From Alphaproteobacteria bacterium (GTDB taxonomy: Bacteria > Pseudomonadota > Alphaproteobacteria > Kiloniellales > JAKSDN01): a DNA stretch of 5,317 nt. Made by a program: the position numbers and the translations under genes. The notes beneath the pieces were generated by a model. The model made no database searches, was not told where the DNA came from, and saw only the letters and a program-made list of their open reading frames with translations. Below, in pieces: positions 1 through 5,317 of the stretch (within the stretch, counting starts at the first letter, position 1; each line of letters begins with the position of its first letter). The stretch spans positions 1 to 5,317 of the forward strand of contig JAUVQB010000128.1 in assembly GCA_030598385.1 (NCBI GenBank), given 5' to 3'.

Positions 1-866
<866 letters not shown>

Positions 867-871
867 GATCG

Positions 872-875
872 CCTC
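872..875 (-). promoter_or_regulatory. Ribosome binding site of the mutase gene
   Basis: GAGG on the minus strand ends 5 nt before the ATG at 866, within GCGAGGCGATC. It supports that start codon. No other ATG with a better site is visible nearby in frame. Confidence 0.55.
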
Positions 876-901
876 GCGCTCTCACGAAAATGGTGCCGTG
901 C

Positions 902-930
902 ACAATAACTTCAAAGGCCCGGTTTGTCCA
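902..930 (-). promoter_or_regulatory. Putative sigma-70-type promoter for the mutase gene
   Basis: On the minus strand TGGACA (925-930, 5 of 6 to the -35 consensus) and TATTGT (902-907, 4 of 6 to the -10 consensus) are separated by exactly 17 bp. Transcription would begin near 895, about 30 nt before the mutase ATG. The site lies wholly in the 106-bp gap after the cyclase stop codon, and this stretch is AT-richer than its surroundings. It suggests the mutase can be transcribed independently of the upstream genes. This is a motif match only. Confidence 0.4.
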
Positions 931-972
931 ATGGGGCATCCGGCCGGACCGCAATGCCAGATTCAGAACCTC

Positions 973-2769
973 TCAATCAAATTCCAGGCGCAGGAAATCG
1001 ACCGGCCGGTCGAAGCCCTTGAGCCGGGCCTGCTCCTCGTTCGCCTGGTGGCCAGCGAGCAGCGCGGCCACTTGCGCGTCCGCCGCCATGGCGCGCGACA
1101 GCACGACGTCGCCGCCCCGGCTCTCGTTCTGCAGCCGGGCGGCCATGTTGACTGTAGCGCCGAAGTAATCGAGCCGGTCGTTCAAGGTCACCGCGATCGC
1201 CGGCCCGTCGTGCAGCCCGACCTTGAGGACGATGCCGGCCCCGTCCTGCTTGGCGTTGAAGCTCGCCACCTCGCGCTGCATCTCGATCGCCGCGGCCAGC
1301 GCTTTGGCCGGATCCATGAAGGCGGCGAGGATGGCGTCTCCGATGGTCTTGACGATGGCGCCTTCATGGGCGCGCACGATGGCGGCGAGGTAGGCGAAGT
1401 GGGCGCGCACCAGGTGGTAGGCGCTGGCGTCGCCAACGGCATCGTAGAGCGCGGTGGAGTCCTTGAGGTCGGTGAAGAGGAGCGCCAGGCGCTGCACCGC
1501 CACCTCGTCGCCGGGCCTCAGCACCTGGTCCGAGAAGAGGTCGCGAAACGCCTGCAGGCTGGTCGCTCGATCGGCGGTCAGCGCGTCCGCCACCCAGGCC
1601 CGCTCCTCCACCACGAAGGTGAGGCGGCGCCGGCTGTCGTTGCGGAGGTGAACCTCGCCGGTTGGCGCGGGCTCGCCGGCGGCCACGGACTCGTCCGTCG
1701 CAACGACCTCCGGGAACCCTTCGCCGGCCCACTCGATGTCCCATTCCGGCCCCGGTTCAAGGGTGCGCAGGCGGTAGGGGCCGGGCACCAGTTTCGCCGC
1801 GAGTTGGCGCGCCGCGCCGGGCTCCAAGGTGACGTGCACCCGGATGTGGGGCGTGCTCATGGGCCCGAACAGGCAGTACTCGCCGATCGAGAGCGAGCGT
1901 AGCGCGGGCGCCGGGCGGAAGCTCAGCTCGACGTTCTTCGAGAAGTCCCGGTCGTAGTCGATGTTGCAGGTGCCGCAGTGGGCGCCGGTCGGCAGCTCGT
2001 CGAGGCTGCCCACCACCTGCTTGGCGATGCGGCAGCGCGGGCACAAGAGGTCCCAGCGCAGCTCCAGCAGGCCGGCACGGGTGGCCTCGAAGCAAAGTTC
2101 GATCGCCTCCAGCTCGGGCACCTCCCACAACCTTGCGAGCTTCAGCGGCCGGATCTGGGTCAGATCGACTTCCTGGGCGGTTCGAACCAAGTCCGCCAGC
2201 CGGCCCGCCAGGCCGTGGCCGTGGCCGGAGGCCTCGATCTCAGCCACCCGTTCGGCGAGGCGTTCCTCGGCGCCCGCGGGCAGGCTGGGCGGATCGATGT
2301 CGAACGGCGTCTCGCGCCGGCCGGCGGCGCAGTCCCGGGCACTCTCCGCCAGACCGGTGAAGTTGCGCCGGGCGGACTCGAAAAAGGCCGTGCGCAACAT
2401 GGCGGCGCCCAGCAGGTTTGCGGCCTCCGCGGTAATCGTGTAGGCGCCCCGCGAGCCCTCGCCGTCAGGCGTCAATTTGAACTCGGCGCAGAGGCTCTTG
2501 AGCGGCCCCTTTCGGAACTCCCGGCAATGCTCGAACCACTCGCCGCTCACCCAGTTGACTGGCTTTTCCTCCCATACCAACTGAAACGGCCCTTTTCGGG
2601 CCTGGGCCATGTAGAGCACCGAGCCGTCCGGCCGCGGGGTTTCCTCGATGTCGTGAAGCGGCAGCTTGGCCGCCTCGTTGAAACGGGCGGTGTCGGCCAA
2701 GAGCGGCCAGATCCGCTCGGGCGGGCTGTCGAACTGCCAGATCCAGGTGCGCGAGATCGGCTTGGCCAT
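973..2769 (-). CDS. Class III adenylate cyclase with START/SRPBCC-like N-terminus and zinc-ribbon-like middle
   Basis: A 598-residue protein expected to make cAMP from ATP. Residues 1 to about 148 resemble a START/SRPBCC (polyketide cyclase-like) fold (WIWQFDSPPERIWPLLAD, 9-26; later WEEKPVNWVSGEWF, 66-79), normally a hydrophobic ligand pocket. Residues about 200-390 form a middle region with CPRC (243-246) and CGTC (265-268), a likely zinc ribbon. It resembles the uncharacterised DUF5939 domain reported next to cyclases; that name is from memory. Residues about 424-598 are the catalytic domain: FTDLKDST (432-439) with metal Asp434, VKTIGDA (473-479) with ATP-selecting Lys474 and metal Asp478, and DYFGATVNMAARL (534-546) with adenine-selecting Asp534, transition-state Asn541 and Arg545. 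The key residues are complete, and Lys/Asp predicts ATP rather than GTP. No transmembrane segment or signal peptide is seen, so the protein is probably cytosolic. Like other class III enzymes it should work as a homodimer. The ATG at 2769 has GAGG 8 nt upstream. The ligand of the START-like part is unknown. Confidence 0.92.
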   Translation of the reverse strand: MAKPISRTWIWQFDSPPERIWPLLADTARFNEAAKLPLHDIEETPRPDGSVLYMAQARKGPFQLVWEEKPVNWVSGEWFEHCREFRKGPLKSLCAEFKLTPDGEGSRGAYTITAEAANLLGAAMLRTAFFESARRNFTGLAESARDCAAGRRETPFDIDPPSLPAGAEERLAERVAEIEASGHGHGLAGRLADLVRTAQEVDLTQIRPLKLARLWEVPELEAIELCFEATRAGLLELRWDLLCPRCRIAKQVVGSLDELPTGAHCGTCNIDYDRDFSKNVELSFRPAPALRSLSIGEYCLFGPMSTPHIRVHVTLEPGAARQLAAKLVPGPYRLRTLEPGPEWDIEWAGEGFPEVVATDESVAAGEPAPTGEVHLRNDSRRRLTFVVEERAWVADALTADRATSLQAFRDLFSDQVLRPGDEVAVQRLALLFTDLKDSTALYDAVGDASAYHLVRAHFAYLAAIVRAHEGAIVKTIGDAILAAFMDPAKALAAAIEMQREVASFNAKQDGAGIVLKVGLHDGPAIAVTLNDRLDYFGATVNMAARLQNESRGGDVVLSRAMAADAQVAALLAGHQANEEQARLKGFDRPVDFLRLEFD

Positions 2770-2774
2770 AGATG

Positions 2775-2781
2775 CCGCCTC
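2775..2781 (-). promoter_or_regulatory. Ribosome binding site of the cyclase gene
   Basis: GAGGCGG on the minus strand; its GAGG core ends 8 nt before the ATG at 2769. It favours this start over the out-of-frame ATG at 2783, which begins a shadow reading frame. Confidence 0.55.
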
Positions 2782-2785
2782 AAAT

Positions 2786-2810
2786 GTAGTATCCGCCGCG
2801 TGGTATCCGC
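2786..2810. repeat. Two direct repeats GTRGTATCCGC upstream of the cyclase
   Basis: On the plus strand GTAGTATCCGC (2786-2796) and GTGGTATCCGC (2800-2810) differ at one base and are 14 bp apart start to start. They occupy the middle of the 65-bp gap between the HAD gene and the cyclase, ending about 17 bp before the cyclase start codon. Position and spacing would suit an operator for a regulator of the cyclase, but no known regulator site is recognised. Confidence 0.45.
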
Positions 2811-2826
2811 TAAATCCTACTAGCGG
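2807..2826. repeat. Small inverted repeat after the HAD gene
   Basis: CCGCTA (2807-2812) and TAGCGG (2821-2826) form a perfect 6-bp stem with an 8-nt loop, starting 9 nt past the HAD stop codon. In the direction of transcription no T-run follows, so it is not a typical intrinsic terminator. It may be an mRNA-stability hairpin or chance. It overlaps the right-hand GTRGTATCCGC repeat by 4 bases. Confidence 0.35.
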
Positions 2827-2834
2827 TCGGGCCC

Positions 2835-3695
2835 CTACCAGCGAAACTCGGTGAGCGCGGCGAGCGGCGCTCCGCCCTCGGCACGATAGAGCGCGGCCAG
2901 CCGGTCCTTGTCGACGGCCCCGGTCTCCGCATTCATGAGCTTTTCCTCATGGATGCCCGAGACGACGAAGACCGCCTGCAAACCCATGGCTTGGGCGCCG
3001 ACAACATCGGTACGTACGGAATCGCCGACTGCAAGGATGCGCTCCGGCGGGATTCCCTCGAACAGCCCGAGGCAGGTGCGGTAGATGCCGGCATGGGGCT
3101 TGCCGTGATAGCGCACGATCCCGCCCATTTCTTCATAGGCGAGCGCAATGGTGCCGGCGCAGATCTCCGCGGCGCCGCCGCGGATCACCACGTAGTCCGG
3201 GTTGGCGCAAACCATCGGCAGATCGAGCGCCAGGGCGGATTCGAGGAAGGCCGTGTAGGTCTCGCGGGTGTCCGCCTGGCCGAGCGCACCGGTGAGAAGG
3301 ATGAAATCCGCCTCGCTCAGGTCGTCGACGAAGCGGTAGTCGAGGCCGTCGCGCATGCTCAGATCCCGCTCCGGGCCCAGGTGATAGCAACCTGGCCCAA
3401 GCGCCCGGTACCAGTCGTCCGGCCGCTGCTCGAGATGGCGCCAGGCGTCCTCGCCCGACGACATGAGCAGATCGTAGGTGTCCGGCGTCAGCCCCATCTC
3501 GGTACAGCGCCCGGCGACATCGGAGGCCCGCCGCGGCGCGTTCGAGAGAATGAGGATCCGTTTGCCGGCTGCGCGCAATCGCGTGAGGCAGTCGAGAGCA
3601 AGAGGGAAGGCCCGCACGCCGTCGTGCAGGACGCCCCAAAGGTCGAGGATATAGCCGTCGAAATCGGCGGCCAGCGCCGACATGCCGGGGCGCAT
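2835..3695 (-). CDS. HAD superfamily class IIA hydrolase-like protein with DLW motif I
   Basis: A 286-residue protein of the NagD-like (class IIA, C2-cap) HAD group, nearest by eye to the mainly alphaproteobacterial subgroup I know as TIGR01459. Motif I is DGYILDLWGVLHDG (13-26) with nucleophile Asp18. Motif II is ILILSNAP (47-54, Ser51), motif III is HGKP (197-200, Lys199), and motif IV is VGDSVRTD (223-230). The cap lies between motifs II and III, and PDYVV (166-170) and GG.AEICAGTIA fit class IIA. Trp20 stands where most HAD phosphatases have the second Asp of DxD, so the reaction is uncertain; the substrate is unknown. The start is a choice. The frame stays open up to a GTG at 3827 overlapping the pyrD stop, but that extension uses AT-rich codons (TTT AAA CCA, TCA, AGA) unlike its neighbours. 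The ATG at 3695 has GAGGGA 9 nt upstream and gives a family-like N-terminus. ATG 3737 (AGAAGG 6 nt upstream, 300 residues) is the alternative. Confidence 0.88.
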   Translation of the reverse strand: MRPGMSALAADFDGYILDLWGVLHDGVRAFPLALDCLTRLRAAGKRILILSNAPRRASDVAGRCTEMGLTPDTYDLLMSSGEDAWRHLEQRPDDWYRALGPGCYHLGPERDLSMRDGLDYRFVDDLSEADFILLTGALGQADTRETYTAFLESALALDLPMVCANPDYVVIRGGAAEICAGTIALAYEEMGGIVRYHGKPHAGIYRTCLGLFEGIPPERILAVGDSVRTDVVGAQAMGLQAVFVVSGIHEEKLMNAETGAVDKDRLAALYRAEGGAPLAALTEFRW

Positions 3696-3704
3696 CGGCA
3701 AGTG

Positions 3705-3710
3705 TCCCTC
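3705..3710 (-). promoter_or_regulatory. Ribosome binding site supporting the HAD start at 3695
   Basis: GAGGGA on the minus strand ends 9 nt before the ATG at 3695. A competing AGAAGG lies 6 nt before ATG 3737, so the site supports but does not settle the start. Confidence 0.4.
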
Positions 3711-3760
3711 ATTCCGGTCTGTCGCAGGGCATGACATGGCCGACCTTCTGCCATAGCTGC

Positions 3761-3810
3761 CGGTTGGTTTAAAGTGATCCGATTCTGAAATCAGCGTGAT
3801 CGGCCAACCG
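3761..3810. repeat. Nested inverted and direct repeats between pyrD and the HAD gene
   Basis: CGGTTGG (3761-3767) and CCAACCG (3804-3810) are a perfect 7-bp inverted repeat 36 bp apart. Inside it GTGATCCG (3774-3781) and GTGATCGG (3796-3803) are direct repeats offset by 22 bp, two helical turns. The segment is AT-richer than the flanking genes and lies in the 128-bp gap between pyrD and the preferred HAD start. It could be a regulatory element for the HAD gene or an mRNA structure. It has no T-run, so I do not call it a terminator. Confidence 0.35.
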
Positions 3811-3823
3811 AAATCGAGGGCTG

Positions 3824-4882
3824 TCACCTCCGGCCGACGCCGACCGCCGCGCTCAGGGTCTCGAAGCCGTCGCGACTGAGGAGGCTGGCGAGCTCGGCCT
3901 TGATTCTCGACACCAGGCCCGGCCCCTCATAGATCAGCGCGGTATAGAGCTGCACCAGCGACGCGCCGGCGCGGATCTTGGCATAAGCATCGGCGCCACT
4001 GGCGATTCCGCCCACGCCGATGAGCGGGATTCGCCCCTCGGTCAAGCGGTGGAGCTGGGCCAGCACTTCGGTCGAGCGGGCGAAGAGGGGGCGGCCGCTG
4101 AGCCCTCCCGCCTCCGACAAAGACCGGCCGACGAGATCGGGCGGCCGTTCGATGGTCGTGTTGGTCGCGATCAGGCCGTCGAGCCGCCGTTTCCGGGCGA
4201 CCTCGGCGATATCGGCCAGCTCGGCCTCGCCCAGGTCCGGCGCCACCTTCAGCAACAGCGGCGGCGAGGCGGCCAGTCCGTCCAGAGTGCCCCGCAGGCC
4301 GTCGATCAGGCCTTCCAGCTCGGCCCTGCCCTGAAGCGCCCGCAAGCCCGGGGTGTTGGGCGAGGAGACGTTGATCACCAGATAGTCCGCCGCCGGGGCC
4401 AGCACGCTTGCGGCCGCCGCGTAGTCGCCGGCCGCGTCGGGGCTGTCCCGGTTCTTGCCGATGTTGATCCCGACGAGCCCGGTTCCGCCGCCCGCCCGCC
4501 AGCGATCCAGCGCGGCCCTGGCCGCCTCGGCCCCTTGATTGTTGAAGCCGAGACGGTTGATCACCGCGCCGTCCCGCGCCAGGCGGAAGATGCGAGGGCG
4601 CGCATTGCCTGCTTGCGCGCGCGGCGTCAGGGTGCCGACCTCGACGAAGCCGAAGCCGAGGCCGAGGAGCGGGCCGGGCGCCTGAGCGTCCTTGTCGAAC
4701 CCGGCGGCCATGCCGAGTGGATTGGGGAAATCACGGCCCCAGAGGCGGATGGCGAGTCGGGGATCGTCCGCGCCGCGCGCGCGCGGCGCCAGGCCGCGCC
4801 GGAGCGCCCAGATCGTTGCGTTGTGCGCGGTTTCAGGGTCGAGCAGCCTGAGACAGCGCTGCGCCAGATCAAGGACGGTCAT
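3824..4882 (-). CDS. pyrD: Dihydroorotate dehydrogenase (quinone), class 2
   Basis: A 352-residue flavoprotein that oxidises dihydroorotate to orotate, the fourth step of de novo pyrimidine synthesis, passing electrons through FMN to membrane quinone. Residues 1 to about 40 (LAQRCLRLLDPETAHNATIW onward) are the short amphipathic helical extension of class 2 enzymes that holds them to the inner membrane and forms the quinone tunnel. Visible motifs are NPLGMAAGFDKDA (54-66, Lys64), GTLTPRAQAGNARPRIFRL (83-101), INRLGFNNQG (108-117), and NVSSPNTPGLR (171-181), where Ser174 matches the class 2 catalytic base (E. coli Ser175). They continue with LLKVAPDL (210-217, Lys212), TNTT (240-243), SGRPL (262-266), and the FMN phosphate site IGVGGI (288-293) with QLYTALIYEGP (311-321). 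Length is normal and no key residue is missing. The start is ATG 4882; its ribosome site is weak (GAG within CCGAGACC). The gene heads the minus-strand cluster and diverges from the aminotransferase. Confidence 0.97.
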   Translation of the reverse strand: MTVLDLAQRCLRLLDPETAHNATIWALRRGLAPRARGADDPRLAIRLWGRDFPNPLGMAAGFDKDAQAPGPLLGLGFGFVEVGTLTPRAQAGNARPRIFRLARDGAVINRLGFNNQGAEAARAALDRWRAGGGTGLVGINIGKNRDSPDAAGDYAAAASVLAPAADYLVINVSSPNTPGLRALQGRAELEGLIDGLRGTLDGLAASPPLLLKVAPDLGEAELADIAEVARKRRLDGLIATNTTIERPPDLVGRSLSEAGGLSGRPLFARSTEVLAQLHRLTEGRIPLIGVGGIASGADAYAKIRAGASLVQLYTALIYEGPGLVSRIKAELASLLSRDGFETLSAAVGVGRR

Positions 4883-4905
4883 AACGGACGGTCTCGGGTG
4901 GGCCC

Positions 4906-4949
4906 ATGGGATTCGAGTGTGATGCGCGTGTGATGCACGTGTGATTCGG
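4906..4949. repeat. Array of four 11-bp direct repeats upstream of pyrD
   Basis: Three units follow without gaps: GTGTGATGCGC (4917-4927), GTGTGATGCAC (4928-4938) and GTGTGATTCGG (4939-4949). A degenerate fourth, ATGGGATTCGA (4906-4916), matches the last at 8 of 11 positions, sharing GATTCG exactly 33 bp away. An 11-bp period puts each GTGTGAT on nearly the same helix face. The array begins 24 bp upstream of the pyrD start and lies just downstream of a promoter-like sequence, where a bound protein or RNA structure could control pyrD. Slippage-born repeats without function are the alternative. Confidence 0.7.
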
Positions 4950-4954
4950 TGGCG

Positions 4955-4984
4955 AGCCTAGCCGACTTGGCATGCGGCGAACAA
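4955..4984 (-). promoter_or_regulatory. Weak putative promoter for pyrD
   Basis: On the minus strand TTGTTC (4979-4984) and TAGGCT (4955-4960) are 18 bp apart. Each matches the sigma-70 consensus at only three positions. It would start transcription near 4948, at the edge of the 11-bp repeat array, leaving a leader of about 65 nt. It is the best pair I see in the gap, but it is weak. Confidence 0.25.
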
Positions 4985-5048
4985 GATCGCGGGACGAATC
5001 AGACGAGCGCAGACGATAGAATCTCGCGGCCGCATGCGCGCATTTCTT

Positions 5049-5076
5049 TTGCCCGCACCCGGGAAGCGGTTATGCT
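5049..5076 (+). promoter_or_regulatory. Putative promoter for the aminotransferase
   Basis: TTGCCC (5049-5054) and TATGCT (5071-5076) are 16 bp apart, each 4 of 6 to the sigma-70 boxes. The -35 sits at the end of a T-rich patch (TTTCTTTTG). Transcription would start near 5083, giving a leader of about 74 nt that contains the two competing hairpins. This is a motif match only. Confidence 0.35.
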
Positions 5077-5087
5077 GGTCGTGACAA

Positions 5088-5122
5088 GGTCGCGTGGCCG
5101 CCGGGCGACCCTCGCCCGACGG
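5088..5122 (+). promoter_or_regulatory. Two mutually exclusive hairpins in the aminotransferase leader
   Basis: Hairpin A pairs GGTCGC (5088-5093) with GCGACC (5105-5110) around an 11-nt loop. Hairpin B pairs CGGGCGA (5102-5108) with TCGCCCG (5112-5118) around a CCC loop, and after one mismatch gains three more pairs (5098-5100 with 5120-5122). B is clearly the stronger, and bases 5105-5110 are needed by both arms. The layout resembles an antiterminator/terminator or translational switch. However, no T-run follows B, and I find no leader peptide rich in Leu, Ile or Val codons, so the regulatory reading is inference. Confidence 0.35.
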
Positions 5123-5127
5123 AGCCG

Positions 5128-5144
5128 CGTCGAACACGTCGAAC
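5128..5144 (+). repeat. Short direct repeat CGTCGAAC before the aminotransferase
   Basis: CGTCGAAC occurs at 5128-5135 and 5137-5144, a 9-bp period, ending 12 bp before the start codon. It is short, in GC-rich DNA, and may be chance. Confidence 0.3.
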
Positions 5145-5156
5145 GCTGGGGACATC

Positions 5157-5317
5157 ATGGTCGCTGGACACGGCGCGAAAGAGGGGCGCGCGCTTCACTA
5201 CATCGAGGGCGCGTGGCAGGAAGGCAACCCGCCCCTGCTGGGGCCGATGACTCATGCCTCCTGGATGTCCTCCATCGTGTTCGACGGCGCGCGCGCTTTC
5301 GAGGGGCTGACGCCGGA
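5157..5317 (+). CDS. Branched-chain amino acid aminotransferase (class IV), N-terminal part (cut by window edge)
   Basis: These are the first 53 residues of a PLP-dependent fold-type IV aminotransferase. Such enzymes transfer the amino group between Leu/Ile/Val and 2-oxoglutarate in the cytosol. The visible part contains HYIEGAWQEGNPPLLGPMTHA (14-34) and SSIVFDGARAFEGL (38-51). The first is the family's starting strand (compare IWFNGEMV in E. coli IlvE). The second is the position of GTSVFEGIRCY, the strand entering the active site. The HASWMSS..FDGARAFEG form fits an alphaproteobacterial BCAT-like subgroup rather than classical IlvE, so I give no symbol. The catalytic lysine lies outside the window, so activity and exact specificity (BCAT against D-amino acid transaminase or aminodeoxychorismate lyase) cannot be verified. 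The ATG at 5157 has TGGGGA ending 5 nt upstream, a modest site. The gene diverges from pyrD. Confidence 0.87.
   Translation, partial: MVAGHGAKEGRALHYIEGAWQEGNPPLLGPMTHASWMSSIVFDGARAFEGLTP

Noticed and set aside
935..948. TCCGGCCGGA palindrome considered as a terminator after the cyclase
   Set aside because: It has no loop and no following T-run. In GC-rich DNA such palindromes are common.
3824..3831. Perfect GGAGGTGA as a ribosome site for a gene starting just after pyrD
   Set aside because: No usable start codon lies 5-10 nt downstream, and nearby TTG or ATT frames stop quickly. The sequence is explained by the PyrD C-terminal codons CGG AGG TGA.
2949..4933. Plus-strand open frames at 2949-3734 and 4049-4933 opposite the HAD gene and pyrD
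   Set aside because: Both are mirror frames of well-supported minus-strand genes, with low-complexity Arg/Ala/Gly-rich translations.
4958..5255. Small minus-strand frames (66 and 61 codons) in the divergent region
   Set aside because: They overlap the start of the aminotransferase gene and its putative promoter, have no clear ribosome site and no recognisable motif.

Overview
The window reads as chromosomal DNA of a GC-rich bacterium, most likely an alphaproteobacterium. The coding sequence has strong G/C preference at third codon positions. The single-chain methylmalonyl-CoA mutase, the quinone-linked class 2 dihydroorotate dehydrogenase, the class IIA HAD protein of a type I associate with alphaproteobacteria, and the GNPP..GPM-type branched-chain aminotransferase all fit that group. 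This placement comes from reading protein motifs, not from a database search.

Layout: four genes lie on the minus strand, read right to left. They are pyrD (3824-4882), a HAD class IIA hydrolase-like protein (about 2835-3695), a class III adenylate cyclase with an N-terminal START/SRPBCC-like domain and a four-cysteine zinc-ribbon-like middle (973-2769), and the first 288 codons of methylmalonyl-CoA mutase (1-866, running off the left edge). At the right edge a plus-strand gene, a class IV (branched-chain type) aminotransferase, starts at 5157 and runs off the window. A 274-bp divergent control region (4883-5156) separates it from pyrD. No stretch over 300 bp lacks a gene, and I see no RNA gene, insertion sequence, CRISPR array or phage gene.

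The enzymes are core metabolism: pyrimidine synthesis (PyrD), propionate/branched-chain catabolism ending in succinyl-CoA (mutase) and branched-chain amino acid transamination (BCAT). Valine and isoleucine breakdown feeds methylmalonyl-CoA, so the aminotransferase and the mutase can be linked metabolically, although they sit in opposite orientations at the two ends of the window. The minus-strand genes are spaced 65-128 bp apart rather than tightly overlapped, and each gap holds short repeats or a promoter-like sequence, so they need not form one simple operon.

The least ordinary items are the cyclase domain architecture, a 44-bp array of 11-bp repeats between pyrD and its putative promoter, a HAD motif I in which Trp replaces the second Asp, and two mutually exclusive hairpins in the aminotransferase leader. 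I did not find convincing evidence of a wholly new multi-gene system.
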